Positions 7,111-14,982 of a stretch of DNA of 64,000 nt are shown piece by piece. The stretch lies in NCBI RefSeq assembly GCF_009797935.1, contig NZ_VOLC01000001.1, forward strand, positions 434,001 to 498,000, in the 5' to 3' direction. A program made the translations under genes and the position numbers. A model generated the notes under the pieces. The model saw only the letters and a list, made by a program, of their open reading frames with translations. It had not been told where the DNA came from and searched no databases. How positions within the stretch are numbered: the first letter of the stretch is position 1; each line of letters opens with the position of its first letter. The DNA is from Lunatibacter salilacus. Its GTDB lineage: Bacteria > Bacteroidota > Bacteroidia > Cytophagales > Cyclobacteriaceae.

Positions 7111-8385
7111 ATGGAAGCATACGCTCAGGTATTGAACTACACCATTCCCATTTTTTTGCTGTTGATTCTCATTGAGACATTAGCAGCAAGGAAGTTGGGA
7201 AAAACGGTATCCAATAGCCTGGACAGCGTTTCCAGTATAAGTTCCGGAATGACGAATGTCATTAAAGATGTTTTAGGACTTACCATTTCCTTGCTTACCT
7301 ATGAATGGTTGGTTGGGCATCTCGCTATATTTGAGATTCGATCCACTTTACTCACCTATCTGATTACCTTTTTGGTGATTGATTTCAAAGGCTATTGGAC
7401 TCATCGCTGGGAACATAAGATCAATATCCTTTGGAATCGGCATGTGATCCATCATAGCAGTGAGGAATTTAATTTGTCCTGCGGATTGAGGCAAACCATT
7501 TCTACCGTTTTTGATTATTTTGCCTTCTTGTTGTTGCCAACGGCTGTAATAGGTGTGCCCGTGGAGGTAATCGCAGTGGTTGCACCCATTCACCTTTTTC
7601 TGCAATTTTGGTACCATACCCAGTTGATTGGCAGAATGGGGTGGCTGGAAAATATTATTGTAACTCCCTCTCACCACCGGGTACACCATGCCATCAATAA
7701 GCTGTATATGGACAAAAATTTCGGACAGATTTTTATCTTTTGGGACAAACTGTTTGGAACCTTCCAGGAAGAATTGGAAGATGAGCCCTGTGCCTATGGC
7801 ATTACCCGCCCGGCAAGAACCTGGAATCCGATTAAAATTAATTTTCAGCATTTTTGGCTGATGACAAAGGATGCCTATTATACCCAAAGTTGGAAGGACA
7901 AGTTTCGAATTTGGTATAAACCAACGGGTTGGAGGCCAGTTGATGTTGCTGAGAAGTATCCGGTATATGCCATTTCCAATCCACGGGGATTTGAGAAATA
8001 CTCTTCTCCTACATCACCGGCATTTAACCTGTGGGCGTGGACGCAGTTGTTTTTCAATTACGGCCTGCTAATTTATCTATTTGCCAATATTATGGAAATT
8101 GGTATTCCCTTGGCATTTATTTACGGGGGATATATTGTTGCTTCCGTGTATGCCTATACTGAACTGATGGATCGCAATCCGAGGGCTTGGATTTACGAGC
8201 TTGTTAAATCTGCTGTGGGATTGGCAATTATCTTCTGGTTGGGAGATTGGTTTGGTTCCGGGTCCAATTTAGGAGCTTGGATGACTGTAGCAGTTGCCAG
8301 CTATCAGGTTTTATCAGTGCTAGTGGTAAGTTATTTTATCCATTGGGACGAAAAGCCTAACTTTTCGAACGTGGAATCCGTTTAA
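7111..8385 (+). CDS. Sterol desaturase / alkylglycerol monooxygenase-like membrane hydroxylase
   Basis: 424-residue polytopic membrane protein of the fatty acid hydroxylase superfamily. The histidine clusters that bind the di-iron centre are visible: HRWEH at 98-102, RHVIHH at 110-115 and HHRVHH at 188-193. The stretch after them (MDKNFGQIFIFWDKLFGTF, then a segment with the pattern YGITRP...WNPIKINFQHF) resembles animal alkylglycerol monooxygenase (TMEM195) better than C-4 sterol oxidases. The long C-terminal region with three or four more membrane helices (about 305-415) also fits that enzyme, which cleaves the ether bond of alkyl lipids using tetrahydrobiopterin. The substrate here is unproven. 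It is a single gene, with no obvious pterin gene beside it. Confidence 0.82.
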   Translation: MEAYAQVLNYTIPIFLLLILIETLAARKLGKTVSNSLDSVSSISSGMTNVIKDVLGLTISLLTYEWLVGHLAIFEIRSTLLTYLITFLVIDFKGYWTHRWEHKINILWNRHVIHHSSEEFNLSCGLRQTISTVFDYFAFLLLPTAVIGVPVEVIAVVAPIHLFLQFWYHTQLIGRMGWLENIIVTPSHHRVHHAINKLYMDKNFGQIFIFWDKLFGTFQEELEDEPCAYGITRPARTWNPIKINFQHFWLMTKDAYYTQSWKDKFRIWYKPTGWRPVDVAEKYPVYAISNPRGFEKYSSPTSPAFNLWAWTQLFFNYGLLIYLFANIMEIGIPLAFIYGGYIVASVYAYTELMDRNPRAWIYELVKSAVGLAIIFWLGDWFGSGSNLGAWMTVAVASYQVLSVLVVSYFIHWDEKPNFSNVESV

Positions 8386-8447
8386 TTTGAGGTAATTACG
8401 ATTGATATTAATAACAAATAGGGTAAACTAAATAGCGAATCACAAAA

Positions 8448-9224
8448 ATGAAAAAAAGAGGATATGTACCTACTCTTTTAGGTTTGGTATTCATGGTGGT
8501 TCTATTTGGATGCCAGGATGAGGAGGATGTTTCCTTTAAAGCTAAAACCTATTCCGAAAATGCCCCTTTGCAGCGCATTTTGCTTTACGCCACGATAGAC
8601 GCCAAAGATCCCATTAGCATTGTCAGTGAATATGAATATGACGCATCCGGGAAAATCACCAAGGTTTCTTCTCCAATATACATTGACGGCGTTATTAAAG
8701 GGACATCCAATTATGACCTTTATGAGTATGATGCCATGAACAGGCTAGTGAAAATCATGAGTTACAACGCCAATCTAAATGCTGGTTTCCTCAACCTTAG
8801 GAATACCATTTATTCCTACGGTGCTGATGGGTTAAAAGAAAAAGAGCAACTGGAATTTCCTCAGATAGGTTCGTTTGAATATGTAAGATATATTAACCAA
8901 GATGGCCGTTTGGTCAAGAAGGAGCATTACAACGGCTTGGACAAACTGGAAATGTACACCGAATTGGCTTACAATCAAGCAGGGGAGCTAATCGAAGAAA
9001 ATTTCTATTCGGGAGATAATGAGCTTTTTAGAGTGATAAAACACAGCTATACAAACGGCCTCCAGACAAAGTCAGATACTTTTCAAGGCCTGGACATGGA
9101 GCAACTTAGGGAAGTAAAAAGAACTTTTGACGCCAACCGCAACCTCATCCTACTTGAATCCAACGAACTGTCAATCTTGAGCTCCGCCCACAGCCATTTG
9201 TTGCGGTATGAATATGCTGAGTGA
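8448..9224 (+). CDS. Lipoprotein with degenerate YD-like repeats
   Basis: 258 residues starting with a lipoprotein signal (hydrophobic stretch to about residue 23, then FGCQDEED; Cys would be acylated and the following acidic residues fit Bacteroidota surface export). The body has repeated segments of the type YEYDASGKITKV, YEYDAMNRLVKI and YSYGADGLKEKE at intervals of roughly 30-40 residues, like the beta-stranded YD/RHS repeats of wall or surface proteins, but there is no toxin domain and no RHS core. It probably forms a small beta-sheet lipoprotein. No functional partner is seen nearby; the next coding sequence is a separate lipoprotein beyond a decayed transposase tail. Confidence 0.7.
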   Translation: MKKRGYVPTLLGLVFMVVLFGCQDEEDVSFKAKTYSENAPLQRILLYATIDAKDPISIVSEYEYDASGKITKVSSPIYIDGVIKGTSNYDLYEYDAMNRLVKIMSYNANLNAGFLNLRNTIYSYGADGLKEKEQLEFPQIGSFEYVRYINQDGRLVKKEHYNGLDKLEMYTELAYNQAGELIEENFYSGDNELFRVIKHSYTNGLQTKSDTFQGLDMEQLREVKRTFDANRNLILLESNELSILSSAHSHLLRYEYAE

Positions 9225-9241
9225 GCCCACCATTTAATATT

Positions 9242-9449
9242 GAAAGTTGGAGGGAAAGTTGGAAGGAGAACAGATTGGTATTCAGAAGGGGTTAAAATAG
9301 GAATTCAAAGAGGGAAACTCGAAGAAAAACACGAGGTTATTTTTAGCCTTTTTGATGAGTGATTTGTAATGTCAAAAATAGCAAAGATCGTCAAATTGCC
9401 GGAGGAAGAAGTAGTAAGCATCTTGAAGGAGAGGGGAAGGTTAAAGTGA
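9242..9449 (+). pseudogene. Decayed C-terminal tail of an Rpn/PD-(D/E)XK family transposase
   Basis: Reading across three frames recovers the typical C-terminus of Rpn-family recombination-promoting nucleases. One frame gives ESWRESWKE, the next EQIGIQKGLK, and the third IGIQRGKLEEKHEVIFSLF. The third continues after an in-frame TGA at 9360-9362 with MSKIAKIVKLPEEEVVSIL, ending at the TGA at 9447. So there are at least two frame changes and one nonsense codon, and the whole N-terminal nuclease domain is gone. The family's tails have just this pattern of EG/KG repeats followed by a small helix-turn-helix. It is too short to be functional and marks an old mobile-element scar between two lipoprotein genes. 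The 26-codon ORF from 9369 is part of it. Confidence 0.7.
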
Positions 9450-9515
9450 GTTTTTTTTCATATTTTTGTTTTCATAATCACATTAAATCAATCAGTTAGA
9501 TCTAATTTGTGCGTT

Positions 9516-10637
9516 ATGCTCAAAGGTTTTTTCCACTTTATCCTACCCTGCTTTTTAGCACTGTTCCTATTTTCGTGTGAACCGATAGAAGAACCTGCTG
9601 TACGTGAGCAATGGAAAATGGTGCAGGGCTTTCATGAGGGCCTAACCCACGCCCAAGAAATTAACGGAAAACTATATGCCGCTTCCAAGACCAGAATCTA
9701 TGGGCAAGCAACTCTTCAAGGACCAAATACCTTTAATCAGCTAAGCCAGATTATGCCCAGTGAGTTCCAATTCAGACTTCCACTTTCAGAAAAGCTAATG
9801 GCTACTTTCAAGGAGCAGGATCTTTACCTGATGCCCGCCGGAAATCAAGAAAGTCTCCTAGTACTCCCGATGATTGAACTTGACCCAGATTTTCGTAATT
9901 TTCAATATATTTATTTAACGCCTGGTGGCGAACAGATTAGTATAGATACAAAAGGAAACGTACTTGTACCCTACAATTCATCAAAGGATGGCAGGCGAAA
10001 GTACACCCCTGATTTTCTTTGGCTCAAGACTGGGATAATTGAAGGAGAAGTGAAGATCTTGGAACAGAAACTGATCAAAGAGGAATATTTTGATGAATTT
10101 GTGAGCATTTGGTTTTTAAAGGTATTTGATAATTTTACTAGGGTCACGATAGGTTACAAAACTTTTGACATCGATCTAAACGGAAATATTGAATTGCGTT
10201 TTGATCATTTGACGAAATCCGTACAGGTAGGAAATGAAATTATCACTTTCGCAATTGAAGGACTTCGATTCCGAAACTACCCCTTATTGGTTTACAAATC
10301 GGACATTTTGGGAAAAAACAATGAACTGATCGGTACCTATGACTTAAGCCAATTTTCTCATTCCCATAGCAGTCTTTTAGGCAGTGTATTTCATAATATT
10401 TACAATATAAATGGAATTATAGTTGTTGCCGGCGGTGATTCAATATACCGTTTAGCCATGGATGACCAAGCAATAGCATTTACCGAACTCGACAATTTAG
10501 GTCTTGAGGATACTAACATCACGTCTATTAGTCTAATCAACAATTCAACAGTATTCGTGACATCTTTTGAGGCGACAGGTCAGAAAAATTGGGGAGGATT
10601 CTCTAAGTCGCTGGAAAACTTTTTCACGGAAAAATGA
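9516..10637 (+). CDS. Hypothetical lipoprotein
   Basis: 373 residues from the ATG at 9516 (a TTG three codons upstream is also in frame). The N-terminus is a lipoprotein signal with lipobox LFSC followed by EPIEEP, then a soluble domain of about 350 residues with beta-rich, propeller-like composition (for example HAQEINGKLYAASKTRIYG and YNINGIIVVAGGDSIYRLA). Short repeats of this kind are seen in WD/kelch-like or two-component-regulator-type propellers, but no repeat is clear enough to name. The product would sit on the outer membrane or cell surface. It is convergent with the GIN-domain gene; no operon partner. Unrecognised family. Confidence 0.65.
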   Translation: MLKGFFHFILPCFLALFLFSCEPIEEPAVREQWKMVQGFHEGLTHAQEINGKLYAASKTRIYGQATLQGPNTFNQLSQIMPSEFQFRLPLSEKLMATFKEQDLYLMPAGNQESLLVLPMIELDPDFRNFQYIYLTPGGEQISIDTKGNVLVPYNSSKDGRRKYTPDFLWLKTGIIEGEVKILEQKLIKEEYFDEFVSIWFLKVFDNFTRVTIGYKTFDIDLNGNIELRFDHLTKSVQVGNEIITFAIEGLRFRNYPLLVYKSDILGKNNELIGTYDLSQFSHSHSSLLGSVFHNIYNINGIIVVAGGDSIYRLAMDDQAIAFTELDNLGLEDTNITSISLINNSTVFVTSFEATGQKNWGGFSKSLENFFTEK

Positions 10638-10813
10638 GAGTAGTACAGCATACCAATCTAAGCAACAAACCGTAGAGGATTTACTTGAGTAACCATTTAA
10701 ATATCCTCGAATTTATTGAGCTCCCGACTATTAGAAGTCAGGCTATTGCAGACAGCCGTTTATAAATGGTGTTTCTAAAAAATGATAAATGGACGTAGGA
10801 ACTACACGTAAAT

Positions 10814-10886
10814 GAAAAAAACACCTGCCAAGTTTCCATTAGTGAAATCCAACTAAATCGATTTCACTGCTTTAACCTGGCAGGTG
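10814..10886 (-). terminator. Nested-hairpin terminator of the GIN-domain gene
   Basis: An outer stem (10822-10830 CACCTGCCA with 10878-10886) encloses a perfect inner 9-bp stem (10841-10849 AGTGAAATC with 10860-10868). On the minus strand the outer stem is followed directly by a run of T, as expected for Rho-independent termination, 35 bp past the GIN gene's stop codon. The plus strand has no T-run, so it probably does not stop the convergent transcript. Confidence 0.7.
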
Positions 10887-10920
10887 GATTATCTTAGTAG
10901 ACTGATCTATAAATGCAACC

Positions 10921-11871
10921 TTAATTTTCTATTTCTATCTTCCCTGAGCTGACTTCCCCGCGGATAGTATTTGATGCGCCGTTGTTGATGATAAGCGAAC
11001 CTGATGCTTGCTGACTGCCAACTCGGGCTATTCCGCTTCCCGTAGTAATGTTGAAGTTAAAATTACTTAGATTGCTTAGCGTCTGAATATAAATAGATCC
11101 TGATGACACTTTTAGGGATGTTTCGGCTCCCAACCCTGAATTAGTTGCAAATAACTGTCCTGAAGTCAGATGCGTTTTACCAAGAAACCTGACATTGTTC
11201 ATTTCTATTTTTCCGGAACTGATAGTGGCATTAACCACTCCGTTGATACCATTAAATTTCAATTCTCCACTGGAACCGTCGGCATCGATATTTCCGTCAA
11301 TTCCTGAAAACTCCATTTTTCCAGAAGAAACTACGGCATTCAGTTTGCCGGTTAGATCCTCCGCTTTGACCAATCCAGAAGATGAACTTAAGAAAATGTT
11401 GGTAGCGGATATGTTTTTTGCAAAAATAGAACCTGAAGCAACCGTCATGTTCGTTTCGGTGGAAACCACATTTTGGACAGACAAACTACCAGACCCTGAT
11501 TCAAGATCCAACAATATGTTTCTGGGGCCTTTCAGCAAAATTGTGCCCTCCCCTTTGAGGTTTCCGGAAATACCTTTGCTTGTTTTAACCTCTATTTTCA
11601 GCGTTTCCCCATCTACATTGTAAATGATTTCATACCTTTTATCGGAATTTGATCTCAAGACGGCATCCATGGACACATCCTGCATGCCACTTTCTCCGAT
11701 ATACTCCACTTCCAGAAAACCACCATCGACTTCAATTTTCTTGATTCCTGAAAATTCTTCATTGATTTCAGAAACAACTGAGAGATTGTCGTCGAGACAT
11801 CCTGTAAGGAGCATCGCTGTTACTATCACCAGTAAGCGCAGTTGGTTAAAGAATTTTGGGTAAGAATTCAT
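10921..11871 (-). CDS. GIN-domain (DUF2807) lipoprotein, putative surface beta-helix
   Basis: 316 residues from the ATG at 11871, chosen because it gives a standard lipoprotein signal (hydrophobic core ending in TAMLLTGC, Cys25); the upstream ATG at 11907 adds 12 residues. The first domain (about 35-110) holds the pattern FSGIKKIEVDGGFLEVEYIG, the typical opening of 'head GIN' proteins. The rest is a repetitive series in which SSGKMEFSGIDG-like units (SSG-x-[IM]-x-x-x-x-[IV]) recur every 16-18 residues, predicting a right-handed beta-helix. Such DUF2807 proteins are described as putative auto-transporter adhesins, but the role is not established. No cofactor or catalytic residues are evident. 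A strong terminator follows. Confidence 0.8.
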   Translation of the reverse strand: MNSYPKFFNQLRLLVIVTAMLLTGCLDDNLSVVSEINEEFSGIKKIEVDGGFLEVEYIGESGMQDVSMDAVLRSNSDKRYEIIYNVDGETLKIEVKTSKGISGNLKGEGTILLKGPRNILLDLESGSGSLSVQNVVSTETNMTVASGSIFAKNISATNIFLSSSSGLVKAEDLTGKLNAVVSSGKMEFSGIDGNIDADGSSGELKFNGINGVVNATISSGKIEMNNVRFLGKTHLTSGQLFATNSGLGAETSLKVSSGSIYIQTLSNLSNFNFNITTGSGIARVGSQQASGSLIINNGASNTIRGEVSSGKIEIEN

Positions 11872-12157
11872 ATGCTCACTAACGACTAATTTTTGTTGGG
11901 TCTTCATTATGTTATGTGGATTGTTTTAAGATATCAAAAAGCCTCCAAGCGAATGGAATGCCAAAATTTATGAATATGATCTCTTCTAGAAAAAAATTTT
12001 GACGATCAGAAAAAAGGATAGCTCCTTCACGTGCGCAACAGTTTGCAGTTCAGGTTTCATGGTCATCCAGTTTTGAATTAGCGAATTGACTTTATTACAC
12101 TATGACTTCGCACGAAATTCCAAGATGTTTCTAGTTTTGTCAGGTTTCCATTTATAG

Positions 12158-12190
12158 AAAAAAAACAGCCAAGAAAAATATTCTTGGCTG
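12158..12190 (-). terminator. Terminator of the Gfo/Idh/MocA oxidoreductase gene
   Basis: Perfect 10-bp stem CAGCCAAGAA / TTCTTGGCTG (12166-12175 and 12181-12190) with a 5-nt loop. On the minus strand it is followed by eight T. It sits 31 bp past the stop codon of the oxidoreductase, an ordinary Rho-independent terminator. Confidence 0.85.
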
Positions 12191-12220
12191 CCTATACATC
12201 TTGAAAACTAGATCAAATAT

Positions 12221-13687
12221 TTACACATACTTTGGTGACGGGATATCATATTCCGCATTCCGAGGATCAAACAGCAGACGGTTGGCCTCTACGGAATGGT
12301 CTCCGACAAAATGCTCCGCCTCTCCGTCAAATTCCAGCCAAGGTCCGACTATATAGTCCGCTTTATCTTCCGGCACTCCCATTCCATCTCTAGCGATGGT
12401 GTGAATTTTCATAAATTCTTCATACGCAAGCTTATTGTCCCCAAAACTTCCTGCTTTGGAATTAAAAGGCACCTTTTCTCCAAGTCTGTAAGAAATATTC
12501 ATCAAATGGCCCAAGGTACAGCTATAATGGGCATCGTACATATTTCCATTAGCCATCATGGGATCCCCGGCTTTGCAGGCCGCAACAAAGCTTCCATAAG
12601 GTCCCCCGGGAGTTATTTTAACATCTTTAACCGTCACATTTCTGGGTTGGCTTCCATTATGGGAATGGTATTCTCCGTCTATCAGTTTTCCACCATCTTC
12701 GAAGTAAAAGCGGTTTGTCACCTCGTTGACATAGCCCTCATGGTTAACATTCCGTACATTGAAAAATACCTGCTGCCCGTTGGCAAATTCCGCAATGGCA
12801 AACATGGTATTGGGAGTTTCACCCTGGTCGTCCCACAAAAATCTTCCTCCCATAGCCATTACCCGCTTGGGGTGGGTATTTGCTACTTCCGGATCGAGTG
12901 CCCAATAGGCCACATCCAGTTGATGTGTTCCTTGATTGTTCAGTTCCCCATTACCCACCTGCCAGTTCCAATGCCAGTTGTAGTGGACGAGGTTTTCGTT
13001 AAACTTATCGATTACAGCAGGTCCTTTCCACAAGTTCCAGTCCAGGTTGCTTGGATGTGACGTATAGGGTTTATGACCAATACCCGCTCTAGGTTTACAG
13101 GCAAAACCGTGGGAAACCACCATTTTTCCATATTTACCGGAACGGATGTCGCTAATTTGTTTTGCCCATTTATCGTCACTGCGCCGTTGGGCTCCATGTT
13201 GAATAACTACCCCATACTTTTGCTGGGCAGCCAATGCAACTCTGCCTTCATAGACGTCGTGGCTGGCGGGTTTTTCGACATAACAGTGCTTTCCAGCTTG
13301 TGCCGCCCAGATTACCATTAGGGAGTGCCAGTGGTTGGGTGTGGCCACGCTGATGGCATCAATATTTTTATCCTCTAACACCCTACGAACGTCAGCTTCC
13401 CCCCTTGCTCGGGAGTGAACTCCACCACCTTCTTTTAAAGTTTGTAGTCGCTCAGCAAGGACCCTGGAATCGGGATCAACTAAACAGGCAATTTCCACAT
13501 CTTCCAACGAGGTAAAACCACCAATATGCGATTTTCCTCTGCCATTTAAGCCGCAAACGGCAATGCGGAGCCGGTCATTGGCACCCATGATGGATGCATA
13601 GGATTTGGCACTGAAGCCCATAGCACCTATACTGATACCGGCAGTACCTAAAATTGATTTTTTCAAAAAGGATCTTCTTTCACTCAC
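12221..13687 (-). CDS. Tat-exported Gfo/Idh/MocA family oxidoreductase
   Basis: 488 residues. The N-terminus is a twin-arginine signal: SERRSFLKKSILGTAGISIG, then AKSYA. The Rossmann NAD(P) domain follows with LRIAVCGLNGRGKSHIGGF and the hallmark EKPASHDVYEG, where Lys of the EKP motif is the catalytic or cofactor-contacting residue of the family. The C-terminal half carries HYNWHWNWQVGNGELNNQG and a conserved region around MGGRFLWDDQGETPN. Family members oxidise or epimerise sugars and polyols or cleave glycosides through 3-keto intermediates; GH109 relatives have a different motif (EVP rather than EKP), so I do not call it that. It is divergent from a sigma/SusCD locus, and a shared substrate is possible. 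Its cofactor would need to be pre-bound before export. Confidence 0.88.
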   Translation of the reverse strand: MSERRSFLKKSILGTAGISIGAMGFSAKSYASIMGANDRLRIAVCGLNGRGKSHIGGFTSLEDVEIACLVDPDSRVLAERLQTLKEGGGVHSRARGEADVRRVLEDKNIDAISVATPNHWHSLMVIWAAQAGKHCYVEKPASHDVYEGRVALAAQQKYGVVIQHGAQRRSDDKWAKQISDIRSGKYGKMVVSHGFACKPRAGIGHKPYTSHPSNLDWNLWKGPAVIDKFNENLVHYNWHWNWQVGNGELNNQGTHQLDVAYWALDPEVANTHPKRVMAMGGRFLWDDQGETPNTMFAIAEFANGQQVFFNVRNVNHEGYVNEVTNRFYFEDGGKLIDGEYHSHNGSQPRNVTVKDVKITPGGPYGSFVAACKAGDPMMANGNMYDAHYSCTLGHLMNISYRLGEKVPFNSKAGSFGDNKLAYEEFMKIHTIARDGMGVPEDKADYIVGPWLEFDGEAEHFVGDHSVEANRLLFDPRNAEYDIPSPKYV

Positions 13688-14006
13688 GATAGTCGGGTTT
13701 ATTGTTTGTATTAGAATGGGTTATAAATAAAAGATAAAATATGCATAGTGACAACTTTTTACTCAAATTGTATGAGAAAAGTATATCAACAAGAAATTTC
13801 CGTTTTCTAAAGAAGGAAAATTTGCGAAACAACAAACTTATTTTAATTTGCGGATTGCAGGTAAGTACAGGACAGTTGATCCCATGAATATAAATATTGT
13901 TGTAGGAATAATAAATTTCTGAACGTGTTTACTAATTACTTATTATTATAAGAATAGTACCATCAGGAATTGAAAAGGTTTATTTTTCAAATTAAGTTTC
14001 GATAAT
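13688..14006. other. Divergent intergenic region, promoters of oxidoreductase and sigma genes
   Basis: AT-rich spacer with no credible ORF. Just before the sigma ATG, TAAGTTTC (13994-14001) is one base from the TAnnTTTG -7 consensus, but its position implies a very short leader. No operator palindrome stands out. It must hold the start sites of both divergent genes. Confidence 0.5.
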
Positions 14007-14669
14007 ATGTCAAATAAAAGAACTTTACAATTTGAAACCGGAATGCCTCCACTAGGAATTTCGGCCAATTCGAATGAAAGTCAATATGTTATTTGGGTCG
14101 AATTTCTTGGAGGAAGTAATAAAGCTCTTTCTCAGTTATATGGCATCTACTCAAAAATACTCTTCGTGTACGGACGCCAATTCACCCATTGTGACGAACA
14201 AATATATGATACGGTTCAGGATGTCTTCATTTATTTGACAGAAGCCAGAGAAAAGCTTTCTATAGCCAAATCCGTTAAGCAATATCTTTTTGCAGTATTT
14301 AGGCGCATGTTACTGCAGGCTTTAGAGAAAGAGCGAATGTTGGTTTCAGGAAAAGAAAATGACTATGAAGGCTTTCAGATTATCATGAACGATGAATTCT
14401 TTGCAGTCAACAAAAATCTTGATTTCCATCAGAAAAAAATGATAGAAAATGCATGCAACCAGCTGCCTGTTAGACAAAGAGAAATGTTGATTCTTCGGTT
14501 TTTTGAAGGAATGAGCTATTCTGAAATTGCGGATACTATGGGACTAGCCAATTCTAAGACAGTAAGGACAATGATGTACAGGTCATACCATAGGCTATCT
14601 GACATTCTTTCACCTCATAAAGAAGATTTAACCACTATCATTCTAGCCATCTCATACGTAAAATTATAA
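14007..14669 (+). CDS. ECF (FecI-like) RNA polymerase sigma factor
   Basis: 220-residue sigma-70 factor with regions 2 and 4 only. Region 2 lies at about 35-100 (VQDVFIYLTEAREKL, then KQYLFAVFRRMLLQ, the RNA-polymerase-binding and -10 recognition helices), and region 4 at about 150-205 (LPVRQREMLILRFFEGMSYSEIADTMGL, the -35 helix-turn-helix). This domain plan is that of ECF factors that, in Bacteroidota, activate SusC/SusD loci after a signal from the outer membrane. It is followed by FecR and an STN-bearing SusC on the same strand, so it is almost certainly the dedicated sigma. The FecR gene is 313 bp away, further than the usual tight spacing. Confidence 0.9.
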   Translation: MSNKRTLQFETGMPPLGISANSNESQYVIWVEFLGGSNKALSQLYGIYSKILFVYGRQFTHCDEQIYDTVQDVFIYLTEAREKLSIAKSVKQYLFAVFRRMLLQALEKERMLVSGKENDYEGFQIIMNDEFFAVNKNLDFHQKKMIENACNQLPVRQREMLILRFFEGMSYSEIADTMGLANSKTVRTMMYRSYHRLSDILSPHKEDLTTIILAISYVKL

Positions 14670-14982
14670 TTTGGTTTCATTCAATTAGACCTTGTTGATC
14701 TTTCATTCTCATCAAAAAAGGCAAAATGCCTTACTGCTGAACCCTAAATTACAAAAATAATTTTTATTTGGTTTTTGAGGAATTTTTTATTAAAATATTT
14801 TATTTTTCAAAATGAGATGCTCAAAATCAGAATATTAAATTGAATTTTTGGAAAAAAAGATAATTTTAATTTCAATTTAAATAGTATTTAATATTTTCTA
14901 CCAAAATTTTATGAATTTTTTAGTGGTTGTTTTTTACAAAATCTGCACTATTAATTTATAAATAACATCATATCCCCACAGC
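14670..14982. other. Very AT-rich spacer between sigma and FecR genes
   Basis: 313 bp with no gene. It is visibly more AT-rich than the surroundings, with long A and T runs. A small hairpin (AAGGCA/TGCCTT, 14718-14723 and 14727-14732) lies 46 bp past the sigma stop but has no T-run, so it is a poor terminator. The spacer may hold a separate promoter for fecR and the Sus genes, perhaps the one the sigma factor itself recognises. I see no exact TAnnTTTG element. Confidence 0.5.

Noticed and set aside
7348-7887. 179-aa minus-strand ORF
   Set aside because: Shadow of the AGMO-like gene; composition has no sensible domain and includes the His clusters read backwards.
12296-13060. 254-aa plus-strand ORF
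   Set aside because: Lies entirely inside the oxidoreductase gene on the opposite strand, which has clear Tat and Rossmann motifs.
12221-13687. GH109-type glycosidase
   Set aside because: Motif is EKP rather than the EVP typical of GH109, so only the broad Gfo/Idh/MocA family is supported.
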